Positions 1 to 5,737 of a stretch of DNA of 8,004 bases are shown in pieces. A program made the position numbers and the translations under genes. This stretch comes from Burkholderiales bacterium (GTDB lineage: Bacteria; Pseudomonadota; Gammaproteobacteria; Burkholderiales; Usitatibacteraceae), in the NCBI GenBank assembly GCA_017880705.1, contig JADGRS010000134.1, positions 1 through 8,004 of the forward strand, in the 5' to 3' direction. Numbering within the stretch: position 1 is the first letter of the stretch; every line of letters begins with the position of its first letter. Below the pieces are notes generated by a model. That model ran no database searches, was not told the DNA's origin, and saw only the letters and a program-made list of their open reading frames with translations.

Positions 1-518
1 CCTATCTCAACGACGCGGCGCAAGCGGCGATCGTGTGGAGCCGCGGAGTCCTTTCGCCGGCGCAGCGCGCGTTCCTGGACGAGCTGCCGCTGTGCGTGCG
101 CAAGGGGCCTTCGTGCTTCGTCCACGCTTCGGCGGAATCTCCGGAGCGCTGGGCCTACGTCGATAGCCCGGGCGCCGCGGAGCGCAGCGCGCGGGCCGCG
201 GGGACGCCCTACACGTTCGGCGGGCACGTCCACGAACAGTCGCTCTACGCGCAGGGCATCGGGCAGCGCATGATCGACTTCAAGCCGCAGCCCGCCATCG
301 CGATTCCCGTCGGCGCGCACCGCGCCTGGCTCGCGATCGTGGGCTCCGTGGGGCAGCCGCGCGACGGCAACCCGGCGGCCTGCTACGCGCTCGCCGATTT
401 CGACGCGAAGAGCGTCACCTTCCATCGCGTCGCCTACGACAATTTCGCGGCGGCCCGCAAGATCCGCGCGGCGGGCCTGCCCGGGATCCTGGCGTACCGC
501 GTCGAGCGAGGCGTCTGA
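1..518 (+). CDS. Calcineurin-like metallophosphoesterase, C-terminal part (5' end outside window)
   Basis: The reading frame is open from the first full codon (position 3) with no stop, so the gene begins upstream. A GTG at 33 is in frame but falls inside the domain. What is visible is the C-terminal half of a small metallophosphoesterase of the YfcE/ApaH-like type (PP2A-related phosphatases, COG0639 style). It has a VHAS-type histidine segment at about 121-132, a GHVH metal-ligand motif at about 222-233, and the GSVGQPRDGNP stretch near 343-376 that is typical of this family. The N-terminal DxH, GDxxD and GNHD metal motifs would lie outside the window. Family members are cytoplasmic metal-dependent phosphatases or phosphodiesterases, and the substrate here cannot be read from the sequence. 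Its stop is 2 nt before the kinase start, so the two are very likely co-transcribed, and a kinase/phosphatase partnership is possible but unproven. Confidence 0.85.
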   Translation, partial: YLNDAAQAAIVWSRGVLSPAQRAFLDELPLCVRKGPSCFVHASAESPERWAYVDSPGAAERSARAAGTPYTFGGHVHEQSLYAQGIGQRMIDFKPQPAIAIPVGAHRAWLAIVGSVGQPRDGNPAACYALADFDAKSVTFHRVAYDNFAAARKIRAAGLPGILAYRVERGV

Positions 519-520
519 GC

Positions 521-1960
521 ATGATCGACATCGCGCCCGGAAGCATCATCGACGGATTCGCCGTCGGCCCGCGCGTGCATTCCGGCGCCATGGGCACGCT
601 CTTCGAGGTCCACGGGCGCGACACGGGATTCCCGATGCTCATGAAGGTGCCGCGCCTGGGCGATCCCTCGGAATCCGCGGAGATGCTCCTCTCCTTCGAA
701 ACCGAGGCGATGATCCTCCCGCGCCTTCGGGGCCCGCACGTCCCGCGCTTCGTCGCCGCCGGGGATATCACGACGGCGCCATACCTCGTGGTCGAGCGCG
801 TGGCCGGCGAGAGCCTCGATCACCGCAAGACGCGCGTCATGGCGCCGGAAGATGTCGCGCGCATCGGCGCGGCCATCGCCGATGCGCTGCACGCGATCCA
901 CGCGCAGGACGTGATCCACCTCGACCTCAAGCCCGACAACGTGATCTCGAAGGCCGACGGCACCGTCGTCCTGGTCGACTTCGCCCTCTCGCACCACCGC
1001 CTCCTGCCCGATCTCCTCGCGCAGGAGAAGCGCTACGCGGCGGGATCGGCCCCCTATATCTCGCCGGAACAGGTGCTCGGCTCGCGTATCGACCCGCGCA
1101 GCGACTTCTTCGCGCTCGGGGTCCTCATGTACGAGCTCGCGACGGGCGAGCTTCCTTTCGGCCAGCCGGTGTCTCTCCACGCATTGCGCGACCGCCTCTG
1201 GATGGATCCCGCGCCGCCCAGCCTGCACGTCGACGACACGCCGCCGTGGCTGCAGGAAGCGATCCTGCGTTGCCTCGAGGTGAATCCCGCGCGGCGCTAC
1301 CAGTCGGCGGCGCACCTGGCGTTCGACCTGCGCAATCCGGAGCAGATGACGCTTACCGCTCGCGCGACGAAGGCGCATCGCGAGGGCGTGCTCGGCCAGG
1401 CCGCGCGCTGGTGGAAGGCGCGCGACATCAGCCCGTTCCCGGGTGGAGCGAAGGACGAGCCCGCCGCGGCGCCCGTCGTGATGGTCGCGGTCGACACGCT
1501 CCACCCCGACGACTCGCGCCAGCCGGAGCTGCAGCGCGCGACGCGGCGCATCCTCAGCCTGAGCTCCGAGTTCCGGCTGATCTGCGTGTCGGTCGTGCCC
1601 GCCGGGCTCGATGCGCAGGGCGGGAAGGGCGCGGGCGATGCGCAGGTCGAGCATCGCATCCGCCTGCGCCAGTGGCTCCATCCCCTGGGAATCGAGACCC
1701 ACCGCGTCTCGCTGCACGTCCTCGAAAGCGGGGATGCGGCGGGCGCGCTGGTGGAGTTCGCGCGGCGCAACAACGTGGACCTGATCGTCCTGGGGGCCCC
1801 CGCGCCCGGGGAGCGCACGCTCGCCTGGTGGCGCTCGGTGGCCTCGTCCGTCACCGCCAACGCCCCGTGCAGCGTGCACGTGGTGCGGCGCACCGGGGAG
1901 GACGCCGCGGCAGAGCCCTCCTTTGACATCGATCAAACGCGGCCTTCCGCAGCAGACTAG
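521..1960 (+). CDS. Bifunctional serine/threonine protein kinase / universal stress protein fusion
   Basis: This 479-residue cytoplasmic protein has no visible membrane segment. Residues ~10-270 form a Hanks-type kinase: a glycine-rich loop (SGAMGTLFEV, 21-30), ATP lysine K42, probable helix-C glutamate E62, a catalytic loop HLDLKPDN with D135 and N140, a metal-binding D153 in DFA instead of DFG, SPE (181-183) in place of APE, D195, and a conserved arginine at R258/R259. After a linker, residues ~318-456 form a UspA domain that starts VVMVAVD and ends in the nucleotide-loop region LGAPAPGE...SV and NAPCSVHVV. The usual G(S/T) of that loop reads RS (438-439). The ATG at 521 is preceded by GAGG at 508-511 with 9 nt spacing. 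The gene lies between a phosphoesterase and frdABCD, so it may link phosphorylation or nucleotide sensing to redox or energy state. That role is inferred from the domains and the context only. Kinase-UspA fusions of this layout are known in Betaproteobacteria. Confidence 0.92.
   Translation: MIDIAPGSIIDGFAVGPRVHSGAMGTLFEVHGRDTGFPMLMKVPRLGDPSESAEMLLSFETEAMILPRLRGPHVPRFVAAGDITTAPYLVVERVAGESLDHRKTRVMAPEDVARIGAAIADALHAIHAQDVIHLDLKPDNVISKADGTVVLVDFALSHHRLLPDLLAQEKRYAAGSAPYISPEQVLGSRIDPRSDFFALGVLMYELATGELPFGQPVSLHALRDRLWMDPAPPSLHVDDTPPWLQEAILRCLEVNPARRYQSAAHLAFDLRNPEQMTLTARATKAHREGVLGQAARWWKARDISPFPGGAKDEPAAAPVVMVAVDTLHPDDSRQPELQRATRRILSLSSEFRLICVSVVPAGLDAQGGKGAGDAQVEHRIRLRQWLHPLGIETHRVSLHVLESGDAAGALVEFARRNNVDLIVLGAPAPGERTLAWWRSVASSVTANAPCSVHVVRRTGEDAAAEPSFDIDQTRPSAAD
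1923..1936 (+). promoter_or_regulatory. Predicted FNR/ANR-type binding site upstream of frdA
   Basis: TTGAC-ATCG-ATCAA matches the FNR/ANR consensus TTGAT-N4-ATCAA at nine of ten defined positions. It lies inside kinase codons 468-472, in the short tail after the UspA domain, and its centre is about 40 bp before the frdA ATG. FNR-family regulators activate fumarate reductase under low oxygen in several proteobacteria. The site itself is read directly from the sequence; binding is inferred. DNR-type regulators recognise the same motif and cannot be excluded. Confidence 0.6.
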
Positions 1961-1963
1961 CTT
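1958..1963 (+). promoter_or_regulatory. Weak candidate -10 element for frdA
   Basis: TAGCTT overlaps the kinase stop codon and matches the T, A and final T of TATAAT. With this hexamer, transcription would begin at about 1970, the A of the frdA ATG, and would place the upstream FNR-type site near -40.5, close to the class II activator position of -41.5. A three-of-six match is weak on its own; support comes only from the spacing to the FNR-type site and the lack of a ribosome binding site before frdA. Confidence 0.25.
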
Positions 1964-1969
1964 CCGTAG

Positions 1970-3748
1970 ATGGATACGGTCGACGTAGACGTTGTCATCA
2001 TCGGCGGCGGGGGAGCGGGCTTGCGCGCCGCGATCGCCGCGGCCGCGTCCGATCCGCAGCTGAAGATCGCGCTCGTGTCGAAGGTCTACCCGATGCGCAG
2101 CCACACGGTCGCGGCGGAAGGCGGGTCCGCGGCGGTCACGCTCGCCGAGGACAGCCTCGAGCATCACTTCAACGACACCGTCTCCGGCGGCGACTGGCTC
2201 TGCGACCAGGACGCGGTGGAGTACTTCGTCGAGCATTGCCACGAGGAGATGGTCCAGCTCGAGCACTGGGGCTGCCCCTGGAGCCGGCGCGAGGACGGGC
2301 GTGTCAACGTGCGCGCGTTCGGCGGGATGAAGATCGAGCGCACGTGGTTCGCCGCGGACCTCACCGGCTTCCACATGCTGCACACGCTCTTCCAGACGTC
2401 GATGAAGTATCCGTCGATCCGGCGCTTCGACGAGCATTTCTGCTGCGACCTGCTGGTGCACGAGGGGAGCGCCCAAGGCGTGGTCGTCATCGACATCGCG
2501 ACGGGCGAATTCTCCATGATCCTCGCGCGTGCCGTGATCATCGCGACCGGGGGCGCGGGGCGCGTATTCCGCCAGAACACCAACGGCGGCATCGTGACGG
2601 GCGACGGCATGGCGCTCGCCTATCGCCGCGGCGTGCCGCTTCGCGACATGGAATTCATGCAATATCACCCGACCTGCATGCCCGGGACGGGATTGCTGTT
2701 CACCGAGGCTTGTCGCGGCGAGGGCGGCATCCTCGTGAATCGCGACGGCTACCGCTACCTCCAGGACTACGGCCTCGGCCCGCCGGATCCGTGGCCGCGC
2801 AAGAAGGCGATGGAGCTGGGCCCGCGCGACCGCCTCTCACAGGCTTTCTGGCACGAGCAGCGCAAGGGCCGTACGATCGACACCCCCCACGGGCCCGCGG
2901 TGCACCTCGACCTGCGCAAGCTCGGAGAGAAATTGCTGCGCGAGCGCTTGCCGCAGATCTGCGAGCTCGCGCGCGACTTCCTCGGCATCGATCCCGCCCA
3001 GGCGCCGATTCCGGTGCGTCCCTGCGTGCACTACACGATGGGCGGCATCCCCACGGACGTGAACACCGCGGCGCCGCTGCCGGGCCTCTATGCGGCGGGC
3101 GAATGCGCGAGCAGCGGCATCCACGGCGCCAACCGGCTGGGCTCCAATTCGCTTGCGGAGCTGTGTGTCTTCGGGCGCGTGGCGGGCGAGCAGGCGGCGC
3201 GCTTCGCGCGCGAGGCGCCGGCGCCCAACGGCGTCTCGCTGCGATGGCAGGCGCAGGATGCACGCGGCAGCGCGGTGGGGTTGCTCGCGCGCCCGGCCGG
3301 CGGCGAGAGGCTCGCGACGCTGCGCGACGAGATGGCGCTCGCGATGGAGCAGGGCGGCGGCATCTATCGGCTGGAACCCGAGATGCAGGCCACGTGCAAG
3401 AAGATAGCCGAGCTGACGGAGCGCCTCCCGACGGTGAACCTGGGCGACCGCTCGCAGTGCTGGAATACCGAGTGGCTCGCGGCGATCGAGCTCGGCTTCC
3501 AGCTCGACGTCGCGCAGGCGATGGCGCACTCGGCGCTCGCGCGGCGCGAGTCGCGCGGCGCCCACCAGCGTCTCGACGAGGGCTTGACCGAGCGCGACGA
3601 CGCGAACTACCTGAAGCACACCCTCGCCTCGCACGTGCGCGCGGGCCCGCCCGCGATCGGATGGAGCGAGGTCGTGATCACGCGCTCGCCGCCGGGCGTG
3701 CGCGCCTATGGCGCCGCGGGCGAATCGAAGGAGGCCGCCGTTGGCTGA
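1970..3748 (+). CDS. frdA: Fumarate reductase flavoprotein subunit FrdA
   Basis: Catalytic subunit of quinol:fumarate reductase, which reduces fumarate to succinate on the cytoplasmic side of the inner membrane. The 592 residues align end to end with E. coli FrdA (about 602). Visible features are the FAD dinucleotide fold (GGGGAGLRAA, 12-21), the covalent-FAD histidine H45 in RSHTVAAEGG, and active-site residues H233 (QYHPT), E246 (TEACRGEGG), R286 (GPRD), H354 (HYTMGG) and R389 (GANRLGSNS). The region after residue ~415 is more divergent but regains the family signature ESRGAHQRLDEG (527-538). A TAG directly precedes the ATG in frame, and the N-terminus has the same length as in E. coli, which fixes the start. 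No Shine-Dalgarno sequence is visible upstream. The close FrdA match and the frdB, frdC and frdD neighbours argue against SdhA or an aspartate oxidase. Confidence 0.97.
   Translation: MDTVDVDVVIIGGGGAGLRAAIAAAASDPQLKIALVSKVYPMRSHTVAAEGGSAAVTLAEDSLEHHFNDTVSGGDWLCDQDAVEYFVEHCHEEMVQLEHWGCPWSRREDGRVNVRAFGGMKIERTWFAADLTGFHMLHTLFQTSMKYPSIRRFDEHFCCDLLVHEGSAQGVVVIDIATGEFSMILARAVIIATGGAGRVFRQNTNGGIVTGDGMALAYRRGVPLRDMEFMQYHPTCMPGTGLLFTEACRGEGGILVNRDGYRYLQDYGLGPPDPWPRKKAMELGPRDRLSQAFWHEQRKGRTIDTPHGPAVHLDLRKLGEKLLRERLPQICELARDFLGIDPAQAPIPVRPCVHYTMGGIPTDVNTAAPLPGLYAAGECASSGIHGANRLGSNSLAELCVFGRVAGEQAARFAREAPAPNGVSLRWQAQDARGSAVGLLARPAGGERLATLRDEMALAMEQGGGIYRLEPEMQATCKKIAELTERLPTVNLGDRSQCWNTEWLAAIELGFQLDVAQAMAHSALARRESRGAHQRLDEGLTERDDANYLKHTLASHVRAGPPAIGWSEVVITRSPPGVRAYGAAGESKEAAVG
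3728..3734 (+). promoter_or_regulatory. Shine-Dalgarno sequence that sets the frdB TTG start
   Basis: AAGGAGG lies inside the last frdA codons, 6 nt before a TTG codon at 3741. It is one of the strongest ribosome binding sites in the window. It indicates that frdB starts at this TTG, and not at an in-frame ATG 33 nt upstream (3708), which would add an arginine- and proline-rich extension absent from E. coli FrdB. Confidence 0.8.
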
Positions 3749-4484
3749 CACGCGCAAGATCGTCCTCGAAGTGCTGCGCTACACGCCCGGGCAGTCCACC
3801 GCGCCCACGCTGCAGCAGTATCCGATCGAATTCACCGACGACATGTCGGTGCTGCAAGGCTTGCAGCAAGTGAAGGACTTCGTCGACGGCTCCCTCACGT
3901 TCCGGTGGTCGTGCCGCATGGCGATCTGCGGAAGCTGCGGAATGATGATCGACGGCGCGCCCAAGCTCGCGTGCCGCGCGTTCCTGCGCGATTTCCTGCC
4001 GGGGCCGCTGCGCGTCGAGCCGCTCGAGCATTTCCCGATCGAGCGCGACCTCGTCGTGGACATTTCCGATTTCGTCGACAAGCTCGGGCGGATCACGCCG
4101 TGGATCGAGCCGCGCGAGCCGCGCAGTCTCGAACAGGGCGAGTATCTGCAGACTCCCGCGCAGCTCGAGCGCTTCGAGTCCTTCAGCCACTGCATCAACT
4201 GCATGCTGTGCTACGCGGCCTGTCCGCAATACGGGCTCGACTCGCGCTTCCTCGGCCCGGCGGCGACGGCGCTGCTGCACCGCTACAACAGCGACTCGCG
4301 CGACGGCGCGCAGGCGAAGCGCATGGAGCTCGTGAATTCCGAGGAAGGCGTCTGGGCCTGCACGGCGGTGGGCTACTGCTCCGAGGTCTGTCCCAAGGCC
4401 GTGGATCCCGCGAACGCGGTGAACCAGAACAAAACGGCGAGCGCGGTCAGCTGGTTCGCGCGTTTCCTGCCGGGGCGTGGCTGA
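3741..4484 (+). CDS. frdB: Fumarate reductase iron-sulfur subunit FrdB
   Basis: Electron-transfer subunit that carries electrons from membrane quinol to the FAD of FrdA. From the TTG start it has 247 residues, against 244 in E. coli. The N-terminal ferredoxin domain has the [2Fe-2S] cysteines C58, C63, C66 and C78 (CRMAICGSCG...C). The C-terminal domain has C151, C154, C157 and C217 for [4Fe-4S], and C161, C207 and C213 for [3Fe-4S] (CINCMLCYAACPQ, then CTAVGYCSEVCPK). All eleven ligands are therefore present. Near the quinone pocket, K231 (E. coli K228) and T208 (T205) are kept, while E. coli F206 and Q225 correspond to A209 and N228. The start overlaps the frdA stop in TTGGCTGA, which implies translational coupling. 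An alternative ATG at 3708 is judged unlikely. Confidence 0.95.
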   Translation: MADTRKIVLEVLRYTPGQSTAPTLQQYPIEFTDDMSVLQGLQQVKDFVDGSLTFRWSCRMAICGSCGMMIDGAPKLACRAFLRDFLPGPLRVEPLEHFPIERDLVVDISDFVDKLGRITPWIEPREPRSLEQGEYLQTPAQLERFESFSHCINCMLCYAACPQYGLDSRFLGPAATALLHRYNSDSRDGAQAKRMELVNSEEGVWACTAVGYCSEVCPKAVDPANAVNQNKTASAVSWFARFLPGRG

Positions 4485-4884
4485 CGTGGCGATGCGCCGG
4501 ACATTCCACAGGTCCATGGACGGATGGTGGCGGCGCGATCCGTTCTTCATCCGCTACATGGCGCGCGAAGCGACGGCGCCATTCGTGGCCGCGTACGCGA
4601 TCGTGCTTCTCGTTGGAATCGTGTCGCTCGCACGCGGCGCAGACGCCTACGAGGAGTGGCTCGAGGCGCTGGCGAGCACTGGCTGGATCGTCGCGCACGC
4701 GATCCTCGTCGCGATCTTCGCCTACCACACGTACACGTGGTTCCAGATCATGCCCAAGACGATGCCGCCCGTCGTCGTGCGGGGCCGCAGGCTCGCGCCC
4801 GAGGTGATCACCTTCGCGGGAATCGCGGCGGCCGTGCTCGCCTCGCTCGCTCTCTGGATCCTCGTGGCCTACGGCGCGCCATGA
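4477..4884 (+). CDS. frdC: Fumarate reductase membrane anchor subunit FrdC
   Basis: Inner-membrane anchor of 135 residues (E. coli 131) with three hydrophobic segments at about 35-52, 68-85 and 110-132. With FrdD it binds quinol and holds FrdAB at the membrane. It aligns with E. coli FrdC through WWRRDPFFIRYMAREATA and HTYTWFQIMPK. E31 matches the E. coli quinone-site Glu29, H84 matches His82 and W88 matches Trp86. Like E. coli FrdC it shows no clear heme-ligand pattern. The GTG start overlaps the frdB stop in GTGGCTGA, which mirrors the frdA/frdB junction and gives the same M-A-D beginning as FrdB. GTG 4486 and ATG 4492 are possible alternatives, the latter giving 130 residues. No strong ribosome binding site favours any of them, so the exact start is uncertain. 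Confidence 0.93.
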   Translation: MADVAMRRTFHRSMDGWWRRDPFFIRYMAREATAPFVAAYAIVLLVGIVSLARGADAYEEWLEALASTGWIVAHAILVAIFAYHTYTWFQIMPKTMPPVVVRGRRLAPEVITFAGIAAAVLASLALWILVAYGAP

Positions 4885-5237
4885 AGCGCTCCAACCAACC
4901 CTTCTTCTGGCTGCTCTTCGGGGCGGGCGGGATGCTGTCGGCGCTGATCGGGGCGATGCTCGTGTTCATCACCGGGGTGGCCGCGCCGCTCGGGCTCGGC
5001 GTGCACGCAGATTTGATGAGCCACGCGAACGCCATCGCATTCGCGCGCGGCATTCCGGGGAAACTCTTCCTGCTCGTCGTGGTGTCGCTTTTCCTGTGGC
5101 ACGCGGCGCACCGCATCTACCACAGCCTCCACGACCTCGGAATTCCTCCCGGGCCGCTCGCGCAGGCCGCGTGCTATGGCACAGCGCTGCTTGGCACGGT
5201 CGTGGCGACGGTGGCGCTTCTCGCGATCGGCTTCTGA
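4881..5237 (+). CDS. frdD: Fumarate reductase membrane anchor subunit FrdD
   Basis: Second membrane anchor, 118 residues (E. coli 119), with hydrophobic helices at about 9-34, 58-80 and 93-116. It aligns with E. coli FrdD through KRSNQPFFWLLFGAGGM and HRIYHSLHDL. W10, F13, G14, H77 and R78 correspond to quinone-pocket residues W14, F17, G18, H80 and R81 of E. coli. The E. coli pocket residue Q59 is replaced by R56, in FARGIPG. The ATG overlaps the frdC TGA (ATGA), so translation is likely coupled; there is no strong ribosome binding site of its own. It is the last gene of the frd operon and ends 18 bp from the convergent UspA gene. The longer reading frame that extends upstream in the same frame overlaps frdC and has no family resemblance. 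Confidence 0.93.
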   Translation: MKRSNQPFFWLLFGAGGMLSALIGAMLVFITGVAAPLGLGVHADLMSHANAIAFARGIPGKLFLLVVVSLFLWHAAHRIYHSLHDLGIPPGPLAQAACYGTALLGTVVATVALLAIGF

Positions 5238-5255
5238 CGCGCGGCGCGACCCGCT

Positions 5256-5732
5256 TCACCGGCAGACGAGCACCGGCACCTTCGAGTGGGTGAGGACTTT
5301 CGTCGTCTCGCTGCCGAGCACGATCGCGGCGATGCCGCGGCGGCCGTGGGATGCCATCACGACGAGGTCGCAGCGACGTTTCTTCGCGGACTTGATGATC
5401 GCATGCCACGGCTGGTCGTCGGTCACGAAGACGGCCTCGCACTTCACGCGGGAGGCCTTGGCGAGCGCCTCGGCCTTCGCGAGGAGCTTGCGCGCGTATC
5501 GCTCGGTCGACTTGCGGTACTCGACCGGCGAATAGAGCTCGGGATCGGCGATCACGCCGTCGATGCCGGCCATGACCCTGAACGGCGGGATCACGTGCAG
5601 CGCGGTGAGGCGCGCATGGGAAGAGCGCGCGAGGCGTGCCGCGTATTTCGCGGCCTTGATCGACAGGGGCGAGTCGTCGATGGGAACGAGGATGTGCTTG
5701 ATCATGTCGCCCATGTTAAGGGATTTCTTCAT
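5256..5732 (-). CDS. Stand-alone universal stress protein (UspA family)
   Basis: Cytoplasmic single-domain UspA protein of 158 residues. It starts with the family strand ILVPIDDS (14-21, with D19) and ends with ASHGRRGIAAIVLGSETTKVL...VPVLVCR. The ATP-binding pattern G-2X-G-9X-G(S/T) is present except that the first glycine is alanine (A127, G130, G140, S141), so nucleotide binding is plausible. Such proteins usually form dimers and respond to starvation, stress or loss of oxygen; the role here is not readable. The ATG at 5732 is preceded by AGGGAGG (minus strand, 5743-5749) with 10 nt spacing. ATGs at 5714 and 5705 are in frame but have no comparable site. It starts 5 nt after the histidine kinase stop, so it is the last gene of that operon. 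Confidence 0.93.
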   Translation of the reverse strand: MKKSLNMGDMIKHILVPIDDSPLSIKAAKYAARLARSSHARLTALHVIPPFRVMAGIDGVIADPELYSPVEYRKSTERYARKLLAKAEALAKASRVKCEAVFVTDDQPWHAIIKSAKKRRCDLVVMASHGRRGIAAIVLGSETTKVLTHSKVPVLVCR

Positions 5733-5737
5733 TTCGT

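Noticed and set aside
434..2668. A 744-codon open frame on the minus strand opposite the kinase and frdA
   Set aside because: Its product is rich in Arg, His, Asp and Ala with no recognisable domain, and both genes it opposes have clear family motifs. Long antisense frames are expected in high-GC coding DNA.
3708..3740. Upstream ATG at 3708 as the frdB start
   Set aside because: It would add MAPRANRRRPP, absent from E. coli FrdB, and has no ribosome binding site, whereas TTG 3741 has AAGGAGG 6 nt upstream.
1970..3748. Succinate dehydrogenase SdhA or L-aspartate oxidase as the identity of the flavoprotein
   Set aside because: The near end-to-end match to E. coli FrdA, plus FrdB-, FrdC- and FrdD-like neighbours in the order ABCD, favours fumarate reductase.
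2837..3757. A 306-codon minus-strand frame opposite the 3' half of frdA
   Set aside because: Low-complexity Arg/Ala/Leu-rich translation antisense to a well-conserved gene; no independent support.
2236..3873. A 545-codon plus-strand frame overlapping frdA in another phase
   Set aside because: Arg/Ala/Gly-rich product with no motifs, while frdA aligns along its full length in its own frame.
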